Shown here piece after piece: positions 5,164 to 11,461 of a DNA stretch of 11,461 nucleotides (position 1 is the stretch's first letter; every line of letters starts with the position of its first letter). The position numbers and the translations under genes were made by a program. Below the pieces are notes generated by a model that saw nothing but the letters and a program-made list of their open reading frames with translations, was not told where the DNA came from and made no database searches. The stretch lies in NCBI GenBank assembly GCA_021798135.1, contig JAJZYI010000091.1:1-11461 (forward strand), in the 5' to 3' direction. The stretch comes from Actinomycetes bacterium. Lineage in GTDB: Bacteria; Actinomycetota; Acidimicrobiia; Acidimicrobiales; UBA8190.

Positions 5164-7050
5164 ATGCTGCTGCACGACATCCACGAACCGGCCGACCTCC
5201 GGCGCCTGTCGGAGGACCAGCTCACCGAGCTGGCCGCGGAGATCCGGGACGTGATCGTCCGGACGGTCACGACCACCGGCGGGCACCTCGGCTCCAACCT
5301 GGGGGTGGTGGAGCTGACGCTCGCCATCCACCGGGTGTTCGACTCCCCGCGCGACGTGGTGCTGTGGGACACGGGCCACCAGGCGTACGTGCACAAGCTG
5401 GTCACCGGCCGGCTCGGCGACTTCGGCACCCTGCGCCAGCCCGGGGGGCTGTCCGGCTACCCCCGCCGCTCGGAGTCCCCCCACGACTGGATCGAGAACA
5501 GCCACGCCTCGACGGCGCTGAGCTACGCCCACGGCGTGGCCACCGCCATGCGCCTGCGCGGCGAGCTCGACCGGCGGGTCGTGGCGGTGGTGGGCGACGG
5601 CTCGCTCACCGGCGGCATGGCCTTCGAGGCGCTCAACAACCTGGGCCACAGCGGCAGCCCGGTCATCGTGGTGCTGAACGACAACGGCCGGTCGTACGCG
5701 CCGACGGTGTCGAAGCTCTCGGACCACCTCGCCCACCTGCGCCTCAACCCCTCGTACGTCCAGGCCCGGGAGCGGGTCCGGGACCTGCTGCGCGGCATCC
5801 CGGGGCTCGGGGAGATGGCGTACTCCGGCGTGCACGGCCTCACCAGCGCCCTGCGCGAGGTGGTGACCCCGCACCAGTTCTTCGAGGCGCTCGGCATCCG
5901 CTACGCCGGGCCGTTCGACGGCCACGACATCATCGGCGTGGAGCACGCCCTGACCAACGCCTCCGAGTGGGACGGGCCGATCCTCGTCCACGTCGTCACC
6001 CACAAGGGCAAGGGCTACGCGCCGGCCGAGGAGGACGACGTGCAGCGCCTGCACGACCTGAAGGTGCAGCCGAGCCCCGGCGGCGCGCCGAGCGTCGCGC
6101 CGCTGTCCTACACCGACGCCTTCACCCGCGCCATCCTGGACGAGGCGGCCCGGCGCCCCGAGCTCGTCGCCATCACCGCGGCCATGCCCGGGCCCACCGG
6201 CCTGCTCCCGTTCCAGAGCGCCTACCCCGACCGCTTCTTCGACGTCGGCATCGCCGAGCAGCACGCCGTGACGGCGGCGGCCGGCATGGCCATGGCCGGG
6301 CTGCGGCCCGTCGTGGCCGTCTACTCGACCTTCTTCAGCCGGGCGTTCGACCAGGCCAACCTGGACGTCGGGCTCCACGGGCTCCCGGTCGTCTTCGTGC
6401 TGGACCGGGCCGGCATCACCGGCGACGACGGACCGAGCCACCACGGCGTGCTCGACATGGCCCTCGCCCTGGACATCCCCGGCATGACCGTCTTCGCGCC
6501 CTCGTGCGCCGAGGAGGTCCCGGTCATGCTGCACCAGGCCCTGTCGCTGCCGGGCCCGAGCGCCATCCGCTTCCCGAAGACGCCGGCCCGCCAGGCCGGG
6601 ACCACCGGGCGGGGCCTGGCGGCCCGGGCCGTTCGCCGCGGCGACGGCTCGGTGTGCCTCCTGGCGGTGGGCAAGCTCGTCGAGGCGGCGGAGGACGCGG
6701 CCGACGAGCTCGCCGGCCACGGTATCGACGCCACCGTGTGGGACGTCCGGGTGGTCTCGCCCCCCGACCCGGCCATGCTGCTCGACGCCGCCCGGCACGC
6801 GCTGGTGGTGACCGTCGAGGACGGCCTGCGGGTCGGCGGCGCCGGCAGCCACCTGATCGCCACCATGGTCGAGCTCGACGAGCTCACCGGGCCGGTGCCG
6901 CCCGTCCGCCTGCTGGGCGTTCCCGGCCGGTACCTCGCCCACGGCAAGCCCGACCGCATCCTGAGCGAGCTCGGGCTCGACGGCCCCGGCATCGCCGCCT
7001 CGGTGCTGCAGGCTCGCGCCGTCGAGCAGGCGCGCGCCGGCCTGGGCTGA
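5164..7050 (+). CDS. dxs: 1-deoxy-D-xylulose-5-phosphate synthase (first enzyme of the MEP isoprenoid pathway)
   Basis: Dxs condenses pyruvate and glyceraldehyde 3-phosphate to 1-deoxy-D-xylulose 5-phosphate with thiamine diphosphate, feeding isoprenoid synthesis (and thiamine and pyridoxal in some bacteria). The 628-residue product has the usual length. Visible are GGHLGSNLGVVELT with His41 (39-52), the diphosphate/Mg motif GDGSLTGGMAFEALNN (144-159) closed by LNDNGRSYAPTVSKL (171-185), VHVVTHKGKGYAPAE (275-289), FDVGIAEQHAVT with the general catalytic Glu365 (359-370), and GDDGPSHHGVLDMAL (420-434). The transketolase C-terminal domain fills about 485-628. ATG 5164 is chosen because the protein then begins MLLHDIHEPADLRRLS, as family members do, with GAGG 6 nt upstream; ATG 5104 would add 20 unrelated residues overlapping the stem-loop. 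Its TGA lies in a short duplicated sequence. No other MEP gene is in the window. Confidence 0.98.
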   Translation: MLLHDIHEPADLRRLSEDQLTELAAEIRDVIVRTVTTTGGHLGSNLGVVELTLAIHRVFDSPRDVVLWDTGHQAYVHKLVTGRLGDFGTLRQPGGLSGYPRRSESPHDWIENSHASTALSYAHGVATAMRLRGELDRRVVAVVGDGSLTGGMAFEALNNLGHSGSPVIVVLNDNGRSYAPTVSKLSDHLAHLRLNPSYVQARERVRDLLRGIPGLGEMAYSGVHGLTSALREVVTPHQFFEALGIRYAGPFDGHDIIGVEHALTNASEWDGPILVHVVTHKGKGYAPAEEDDVQRLHDLKVQPSPGGAPSVAPLSYTDAFTRAILDEAARRPELVAITAAMPGPTGLLPFQSAYPDRFFDVGIAEQHAVTAAAGMAMAGLRPVVAVYSTFFSRAFDQANLDVGLHGLPVVFVLDRAGITGDDGPSHHGVLDMALALDIPGMTVFAPSCAEEVPVMLHQALSLPGPSAIRFPKTPARQAGTTGRGLAARAVRRGDGSVCLLAVGKLVEAAEDAADELAGHGIDATVWDVRVVSPPDPAMLLDAARHALVVTVEDGLRVGGAGSHLIATMVELDELTGPVPPVRLLGVPGRYLAHGKPDRILSELGLDGPGIAASVLQARAVEQARAGLG

Positions 7051-7079
7051 GCCGGGCACCGGGCTGGGCTGAGCCGGGC
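7042..7079 (+). repeat. 16-bp direct repeat carrying the dxs stop codon
   Basis: CTGGGCTGAGCCGGGC occurs at 7042-7057, where it includes the dxs TGA (7048-7050), and again at 7064-7079, 22 nt later. Confidence 0.85.
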
Positions 7080-7083
7080 GCCT

Positions 7084-7180
7084 GGCACCGCCCACCCGGC
7101 CGAAGGCACCGCCCACCCGGCCGAAGGCACCGCCCACCTGGCCGAAGGCACCGCCCACCCGGCCGAAGGCACCGCCCACC
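7084..7180 (+). repeat. 21-bp tandem repeat array, 4.6 copies, between dxs and the glycosyltransferase operon
   Basis: Four complete units start at 7084, 7105, 7126 and 7147, followed by a 13-nt partial unit at 7168-7180. Each begins GGCACCGCCCACC and ends GGCCGAA. Copy three has a single C-to-T change at its centre; the others are identical. There are no spacers, so this is a minisatellite-like array and not a CRISPR. The 297-nt gap between dxs and the next gene otherwise holds a 12-bp palindrome, CCGGCATGCCGG (7220-7231), and the candidate promoter described separately. Confidence 0.92.
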
Positions 7181-7236
7181 GACCACCGCCCGTGACCGGG
7201 CGCTCCCGGCACCGACCCTCCGGCATGCCGGCGGAC

Positions 7237-7264
7237 TGAAGCCGGCCCGCCGGCGTGCCGATAC
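7237..7264 (+). promoter_or_regulatory. Candidate sigma-28 (FliA/WhiG-type) promoter of the glycosyltransferase operon
   Basis: TGAAG (7237-7241), a 15-nt spacer, then GCCGATAC (7257-7264). The FliA/WhiG consensus is roughly TAAA-N15-GCCGATAA, and motile actinobacteria, from memory, use TCAAG-like -35 elements before the same -10. GCCGATA is a full match to the core of the -10. Transcription would start near 7271, about 77 nt before GTG 7348. No sigma factor gene is in the window to confirm it. Confidence 0.45.
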
Positions 7265-7347
7265 CCACTTCGACTGGAATGCCGAGCCGGGAGCGGTGCG
7301 CGGTGTGGGACGAAGCGCCTGGAGGCGACCACCCTTGCCCAGGGGAC

Positions 7348-8154
7348 GTGCCGTCTTCCCTTGCCGTCGACGTCGTCGTCCTCTCCTGGAACGACGGCGA
7401 CCTGGCCCGGCGCGCCGCCGCGTCGGCGCTGCGGTCGGCCGGCGTCCGGGCACGGGTCCACCTGGTGGACAACGGGTCGGCGGAGCCGCTCACGCCGGGG
7501 ACCGAGCTCGGCGGGGCCGGGACCCTCGTGCACCGCTCGCCGCGCAACCTGGGGGTGGCAGCCGGCAGGAACCTCGGGGCCTCGCTGGGCAGCGCCCCCC
7601 TGGTGTGCTTCCTCGACAGCGACGCCGTCCTCGAGCCCGACTGCCTGCACGCGCTGGCGTCGGCCATGGCGGCCGACCCCTCCGTCGCGGTGGCGGCTCC
7701 CGTGTTCGCCGGTCACCGGCCCGAGCAGACCGCGGGCCGCGCTCCCACGCTGTGGCGGAAGGCCGCTCGCGGCCTCGGCCTCACCGACGCCTACGCCGGC
7801 GCGGTGCGCGACGGGCGGCCGCAGTGGGACGTCGACTTCGCCATCGGCGCCTGCCAGCTGGTCCGGCGCGACGTGTTCGAGCACCTCGGCGGCTTCGACG
7901 AGCGCTACTTCTACGGCCCCGAGGACGTCGACCTCTGCCTGCGGGCGAAGGCCGACGGCCGGCGGGTCGTCCAGGTCGGCCGGGCATGCTGCCATCACCG
8001 TGCACGCCGGTCCTCCCGCCGGCTGTGGACCCGCAACGGGTTCCGCCACGGCCTGGCCGTGCTGCGCCACCTGTGGGTCCACCGCCGGGTTGCGGCGCGG
8101 CGGCCGGGGGCGGAGCGCGGTGCGGCCCCACGGCTGACGGGCGCGCGCCGGTGA
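7348..8154 (+). CDS. Family 2 glycosyltransferase (first of three)
   Basis: This 268-residue GT-A fold transferase would move a sugar from a nucleotide donor to a cell-surface glycan or lipid-linked acceptor at the cytoplasmic face of the membrane. It shows the opening strand VDVVVLSWNDGDLARRAAASA (7-27), HLVDNGS (38-44), NLGVAAGRNLG (67-77), the metal- and nucleotide-binding FLDSDA (88-93) and GGFDERYFYGPEDVDLCLRA (181-200), whose Glu-Asp pair holds the probable catalytic base. No membrane segment is visible. The start is uncertain: GTG 7348 sits a few residues before the first strand but has only AGGGG 2 nt upstream; GTG 7303 has GGGAG at 9 nt, yet the codons between them do not look coding; ATG 7279 is further still. 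The stop overlaps the next gene's GTG by 4 nt. Donor and acceptor sugars cannot be read from sequence. Confidence 0.9.
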   Translation: MPSSLAVDVVVLSWNDGDLARRAAASALRSAGVRARVHLVDNGSAEPLTPGTELGGAGTLVHRSPRNLGVAAGRNLGASLGSAPLVCFLDSDAVLEPDCLHALASAMAADPSVAVAAPVFAGHRPEQTAGRAPTLWRKAARGLGLTDAYAGAVRDGRPQWDVDFAIGACQLVRRDVFEHLGGFDERYFYGPEDVDLCLRAKADGRRVVQVGRACCHHRARRSSRRLWTRNGFRHGLAVLRHLWVHRRVAARRPGAERGAAPRLTGARR

Positions 8155-9149
8155 GGGCCCCAGCGACCGGCGACCGCGGCGGGCTGCGCCGGGCCGGCCC
8201 CGCACCGGCCAGGGGGCTGGTCGACGCCGTCGTCGTGGCCTACAACAGCCGGGACGACCTGGCCGCATGCCTCGCCGCGGTGCGCCGCGCCGGCCGCCTC
8301 GGATCGGTCGTGGTGGTGGACCACGGCACCGACGGCTCCGCCGCGCACGCGGACGCGCTCGGCGCCCTCACGCTGCGCGAGCCGGCGAACCCCGGGTTCG
8401 GCGCCGGGCAGAACCGCGGCCTCGGGGCCACGACGGCGCCGTACGTGCTGCTGCTCAACCCGGACGCCGTCATCGACCCCGCGGGCCTCGCCCAGGGGAT
8501 CGAGCTGCTCGACCGGGACGCGTCCGTCGGCGCCTGCCAGGGCGTGGTCGCCGACCGGCGGAGCGGCGAGCCGGAACGCAGCAGCGGCGTGTCGCTGCGC
8601 CCGGTGCACCTGTGGGGCCGGCTCCTCCACCTCCGGCACCTGCGCCGCAGCACGCTGGCCCGGCGGCTCGCCCTGCGCGTGCCGGCGCTCGCCGACCACG
8701 TCGAGCGGACGAGCCCGGAGCCGAGGCCGGTGGAGTCGCTGGCCGCCACGGCGCTCCTCGCCCGGCGCAGCGCCCTCGACGAGGTGGGCGGCTTCGACGA
8801 GCGCTTCTTCCTGTACGGCGAGGACCTCGACCTCTGCCAGCGGCTGCGCCGGGCCGGCTGGACCCTCGTGGCCCTGCCGGTGCCGTGGGCCGTGCACGCC
8901 TCGGGCAGCTCTGCCGCGTCCTCCTGGCAGCGCGAGGTCGACTGGTGGCGGGGGACCATGCAGTTCGCCGCCAAGTGGTACGCGCCCGCGCCGTGGGCGC
9001 TGGCGGTCACCGCCGCCGCTGCTCGCACCGCGCTGCTGGCGTTGCGGCGGCCGGCGTCGGCTCGCCGCGCCATGGCCGGCTGCCTGCGCGACCCCCTCGC
9101 CTTCCGCCACGCCCTCCGGCGCGGAGCCACCCGTGGTCCCGGGCGCTGA
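8151..9149 (+). CDS. Family 2 glycosyltransferase, WbbL (rhamnosyltransferase)-like
   Basis: This 332-residue product has a basic, Pro/Ala-rich N-terminal extension (1-22), then a GT-A domain: VDAVVVAYNSRDDLAACLAA (24-43), NPGFGAGQNRGLG (80-92), LLLNPDAVIDP (100-110) and GGFDERFFLYGEDLDLCQRLRRAGW (213-237). The NPD triad in place of DxD is typical of the WbbL branch, which includes rhamnosyltransferases of cell-wall linkage units and O-antigens. The stretch VVVDHGTDGS (53-62) is one residue shorter than the common VDNxSxDGS. The C-terminus (about 255-332) has Trp-rich and Ala/Leu-rich helices that may associate with the membrane. GTG 8151-8153 shares GTGA with the previous stop, so translation is probably coupled; a start closer to the domain is possible. 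Rhamnose transfer is suggested by family only. Confidence 0.9.
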   Translation: MRAPATGDRGGLRRAGPAPARGLVDAVVVAYNSRDDLAACLAAVRRAGRLGSVVVVDHGTDGSAAHADALGALTLREPANPGFGAGQNRGLGATTAPYVLLLNPDAVIDPAGLAQGIELLDRDASVGACQGVVADRRSGEPERSSGVSLRPVHLWGRLLHLRHLRRSTLARRLALRVPALADHVERTSPEPRPVESLAATALLARRSALDEVGGFDERFFLYGEDLDLCQRLRRAGWTLVALPVPWAVHASGSSAASSWQREVDWWRGTMQFAAKWYAPAPWALAVTAAAARTALLALRRPASARRAMAGCLRDPLAFRHALRRGATRGPGR

Positions 9150-10137
9150 CCCCGCGGCGGCGGCCCGCCCCGTCGAGCCGTCGCTCTCCGTCGTCATGGC
9201 CACCTACAACGGCGCCCGCTTCGTCGAGGAGCAGGTCCGCTCCGTCCTCGCCCAGGACCGCGCGCCCGACGAGCTCATCGTGGCCGACGACGGCTCGACC
9301 GACGGCACGGTCGCCCTGGTGGAGCGGCTGCTCGCCGGCGCTCCGTTCCCGTGGCGCCTCGGCGTCAACCCGACCCGCCTGGGACCGGCGGGCAACTTCG
9401 CCGCCCTCTTCCGGCTCGCCCGCGGGGAAGTCATCGTGCCGTGCGACCAGGACGACCGGTGGGCACCGGACAAGCTCCGGCGGATCGCCGACCACCTGTC
9501 GGCCCACGGCTGCGACATCGTCGTCCACGACGCCCACCTCGTCGGCGCAGACGGCCGGCGCCGGCGGGGCACGCTGTGGTCGCGGATCCCGTTCCCAGAC
9601 GCCGAGCGGCGTGCCGTCGGCACCGGCGACGCGCTCCGGGTCCTGCTCCGCCACAACGTGGTGACCGGCGCCGCCATGGGGTTCCGCTCCGGCCTCCTGC
9701 GCGCCCTGGAGCCGTTCCCGGAGACCGGGATGCACGACTACACGCTCGCCCTCGCCGCTGCGGTGGCCGGCAGGATCTGCCTGATCGATGAGCCTGTCGG
9801 CGAGTACCGGCTGCACGGGGCCAACGCCGCCGGCGTCTGGAGCGCCTGGCGCATCCCGGACCTGTGCCGCCGCACCGGCGCCACCGACCGGGCGGGTGTG
9901 CTGCACCTGGAGCAGGTCGCCGAGCGGCTGGAGCGAGCCGGGATGCTCGACGAGCGCACGAGCCGAGCCATGCACGAGCGCGTCGACTTCCTCAGGTACC
10001 GGGCAGCGCTGCCGAGGAGCTTCCCCGCCCGGGCCCGCCTGGTGGTCCGCGAGTGGGCGCGCCACGACGGCTACCGGTCCTTCGCGAGCGGGACCCTGTC
10101 GGTGGCACGCGACCTCGCCCTCGGCTCGCCGCGCTGA
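9133..10137 (+). CDS. Family 2 glycosyltransferase (third of three)
   Basis: This 334-residue GT-A transferase begins SLSVVMATYNGARFVEEQVRSVLAQ (17-41), followed by ELIVADDGSTDGT (47-59), RLGPAGNFAALF (82-93) and VPCDQDDRWAPDKLRRIADHL (102-122). The DQDD/W(A)PDKL block is typical of the WcaA-like group that builds capsule, exopolysaccharide and O-antigen. VVTGAAMGF and the later MHDYTLALAAAVAGRICLIDEPVGEYRLHGAN segment form the acceptor side. GTG 9133 overlaps the end of the preceding gene by 17 nt and has GGAG (9123-9126) 6 nt upstream. It is the last gene of the unit; a hairpin begins at the base after its stop. The three enzymes differ strongly in sequence, so they probably add different residues to one glycan rather than being recent duplicates. 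Confidence 0.92.
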   Translation: MVPGADPAAAARPVEPSLSVVMATYNGARFVEEQVRSVLAQDRAPDELIVADDGSTDGTVALVERLLAGAPFPWRLGVNPTRLGPAGNFAALFRLARGEVIVPCDQDDRWAPDKLRRIADHLSAHGCDIVVHDAHLVGADGRRRRGTLWSRIPFPDAERRAVGTGDALRVLLRHNVVTGAAMGFRSGLLRALEPFPETGMHDYTLALAAAVAGRICLIDEPVGEYRLHGANAAGVWSAWRIPDLCRRTGATDRAGVLHLEQVAERLERAGMLDERTSRAMHERVDFLRYRAALPRSFPARARLVVREWARHDGYRSFASGTLSVARDLALGSPR

Positions 10138-10157
10138 CTGCCGCGACCGGGCGGCAG
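10138..10157 (+). terminator. Hairpin immediately after the third glycosyltransferase gene
   Basis: CTGCCGC (10138-10144) and GCGGCAG (10151-10157) pair perfectly over 7 bp with a 6-nt loop, starting one base after the TGA. There is no T-tract, so it is at best a non-canonical terminator or an mRNA 3'-end stabiliser. Confidence 0.45.
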
Positions 10158-10240
10158 GAACGCTGCGCCGCCAGCGGTGGCCGGACGGCCGGCGGGCGTG
10201 GTCGGTGGCCCACCGGCGGCGGCACGCTGCGACGGCCTGG

Positions 10241-10256
10241 CGCTCCGGCGGGAGCG
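10241..10256 (-). terminator. Hairpin just downstream of the convergent family 4 glycosyltransferase
   Basis: CGCTCC (10241-10246) and GGAGCG (10251-10256) pair over 6 bp with a GGCG loop, 8 nt beyond the stop of the minus-strand gene. It again lacks a T-tract. The 127-nt convergent gap thus has one hairpin next to each gene's end. Confidence 0.4.
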
Positions 10257-10264
10257 TCGCGCCG

Positions 10265-11461
10265 TCAGCGCCGCCCGGAGGGGTGCGGAGCCAGCCCCGC
10301 GATGCTGGCAACGACAGCGGGTCCCACCGCCGCTGCCCGGTGGTGACGGTCGACGTGCTGCCGGCCCCGGCGACCCATGGCCCGCCGGCGGGCCGCGTCC
10401 CCCGACAGCGCGGCGACGGCTTCGCCCAGGAGGTCGGCCCGCCCTGCCGGGACCGCGACCCCTCCGCCGGCCGCGGCGACGGAAGCCGCCCCGCCGGCGC
10501 CGGCGAAGCAGACGACCGGTCGCTCCAGCAGCGCGGCCTCCATGACCGTGAGCGGGTTGGCGTCCTCCCGGGAGCTGCTCACGAACACGTCGAACGACGC
10601 GAGCACGGGCGCCGGGTCGGCGACGGGTGGCAGGAGCGTCACCACGTCCTGCAGGCCGAGCCGGCGGGCCGACGCCAGGAACGCCGCGGCGGGCTCCTCC
10701 GGCGTCCCCGGCCCGAGCCAGCAGAAGCGCAGCCGCGCCGCGCCACCGCTGCACCCGACGGCCCGGCTGGCGGCCTGCAGGAAGAGGTCGCTGCCCTTCG
10801 TCCAGCCCAGCGGTCCCGAGGCGCCGACCACGACGTCGTCGGGTCCGGCGCCGAGGCGCCGCCGTGCCGCCTCGACGGCGTCGCGGCTCAGCTCGCCGTC
10901 GTCGGCGACCGTTCCGGCCACCAGGGTCACCGCCGCCCCGGGGACACCGAAGCGGTCGACGAGCATGGCCCTGACCGGATCCGAGACGGCCAGGAACCGA
11001 TCGGCGCACACGCCGAGCACCCGCTGGCCGGCGGCATCGCAGCAGCGCCGGACGGCGTCGTCCAGCTCGTGGACGTAGCTCACCACGCGAAGACCCCGTC
11101 GTCGCAGCCGCCACGCCGTCGTGGCCGTCACGGCGGTGTTGGCCAGGACGACGCTGGCACCGGCGGCTCGCGCGACCTGGGCGGTGCGACGGTCCCGGAC
11201 GCCGCTCACCAGGCCGAACACCGCGGCGCCGGGCCGCGGCCCGAGGGCTCGGCGGAGGCGGCGCGCACCTCGGGCCCGGTGGACGTGCACGGGGCCCAAG
11301 GCCGCGAACGCCTCGACGAGCGGCCCGCCGCCGTGGAGCACGAACACCGGCTCGACGGCTCCCTCGGCGACGAGCCAGCGGCACAGGCGCAGCAGCGCGA
11401 CGGGCGCCCCCGTCCGGCTGGCGTCGGGCGCGACCACGAGCAGCCGGACCGGCGGGCCGCC
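10265..11461 (-). CDS. Family 4 glycosyltransferase (5' end beyond window)
   Basis: A GT-B fold, retaining glycosyltransferase with 398 visible residues, ending at TGA 10267-10265. The frame runs open through the right edge as GGPPVRLLVVAPDASRTGAPVA, so the start is probably just outside; GTG 11437 lies within the first strand and is an unlikely start. Motifs, numbered from that GTG codon, include the N-domain SYVHELDDAVR (120-130), FLAVSDPVRAMLVDRFGV (148-165), the donor-site loop GASGPLGWTKGSDLFLQAA (205-223) and FVSSSREDANPLTVMEAALLERPVVCF (285-311). The last corresponds to the GT4 nucleotide-sugar site; SRED-x-x-PLxxxEA with YxHEL marks a well-populated GT4 subgroup. It converges on the GT2 operon, so it is transcribed separately, but it likely belongs to the same polysaccharide locus. 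Sugar specificity is unknown. Confidence 0.92.
   Translation of the reverse strand, partial: GGPPVRLLVVAPDASRTGAPVALLRLCRWLVAEGAVEPVFVLHGGGPLVEAFAALGPVHVHRARGARRLRRALGPRPGAAVFGLVSGVRDRRTAQVARAAGASVVLANTAVTATTAWRLRRRGLRVVSYVHELDDAVRRCCDAAGQRVLGVCADRFLAVSDPVRAMLVDRFGVPGAAVTLVAGTVADDGELSRDAVEAARRRLGAGPDDVVVGASGPLGWTKGSDLFLQAASRAVGCSGGAARLRFCWLGPGTPEEPAAAFLASARRLGLQDVVTLLPPVADPAPVLASFDVFVSSSREDANPLTVMEAALLERPVVCFAGAGGAASVAAAGGGVAVPAGRADLLGEAVAALSGDAARRRAMGRRGRQHVDRHHRAAAVGPAVVASIAGLAPHPSGRR

Noticed and set aside
7084..7180. CRISPR array
   Set aside because: The 21-bp units abut directly with no unique spacers and no cas genes nearby.
7255..7347. Earlier starts (GTG 7255, ATG 7279, GTG 7303) for the first glycosyltransferase
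   Set aside because: GTG 7255 lies in the candidate promoter; the stretch to 7347 has mixed third positions unlike the gene body. GTG 7303 with GGGAG upstream is not fully excluded.
5050..8268. Very long open frame on the minus strand opposite dxs and the first glycosyltransferase (over 1000 codons)
   Set aside because: It is antisense to clearly conserved genes and yields a low-complexity Arg/Gly/Ala/His/Val product without domains; such frames are expected where GC-rich codons leave few stops.
5364..9149. Long plus-strand open frame that runs through dxs into the second glycosyltransferase
   Set aside because: Only the part from 8151 encodes a recognisable protein. The upstream part is an Arg/Pro-rich shifted reading of dxs, the intergenic repeats and the first glycosyltransferase, not a fusion.
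1..11461. Mobile element, prophage, toxin-antitoxin or defence system
   Set aside because: All recognisable genes are chromosomal housekeeping or glycan genes; no transposase, integrase, terminal inverted repeats or att-like tRNA end was found by eye.

Overview
The window is about 75% G+C with almost exclusive G/C third codon positions, GTG starts as common as ATG, TANNNT-type -10 boxes and an actinobacterial gene set. It is most likely chromosomal DNA of a high-GC actinobacterium. The style of the genes and intergenic DNA suggests the Acidimicrobiia, but that is an inference from composition and family resemblance, not a measured placement. I see no tRNA, rRNA, CRISPR array, insertion sequence or phage gene.

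Layout. Positions 2-451 (+) hold the 3' end of an unrecognised protein whose visible N-terminal half is a proline-rich tandem repeat. moaC (608-1099, -), a molybdenum cofactor gene, diverges from an FmdB-family zinc-ribbon gene (1227-1586, +). The FmdB gene is preceded by a convincing CIRCE-type inverted repeat, the operator of the heat-shock repressor HrcA. Next comes the tldE(pmbA)-tldD protease pair (1720-4459, -), transcribed tldD first with an 8-nt overlap. It diverges from a small hot-dog thioesterase of the FlK type (4676-5053, +), followed by dxs (5164-7050, +), the first enzyme of the MEP isoprenoid pathway.

From about 7200 onward the window enters a surface-polysaccharide region. 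Three family-2 glycosyltransferase genes (7348-8154, 8151-9149, 9133-10137, all +) overlap end to end as one translationally coupled unit. A family-4 glycosyltransferase (10265-11461, -) converges on them and runs off the right edge. The three-gene unit is preceded by a TGAAG-N15-GCCGATAC element that resembles promoters of sigma-28 (FliA/WhiG) factors.

The core genes are ordinary; the novelty is mostly between them. (1) The CIRCE operator puts an FmdB-type protein, a candidate redox chaperone, under heat-shock control. (2) A possible sigma-28-type promoter drives a glycosyltransferase operon. (3) Short tandem repeats of different sequence recur in intergenic DNA (34 bp after the FmdB gene, 18 bp between tldD and the thioesterase, 16 bp and 21 bp after dxs), two of them including the stop codon of the upstream gene. 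(4) moaC and the thioesterase gene have the geometry of leaderless transcripts. All functional statements rest on motif reading by eye.
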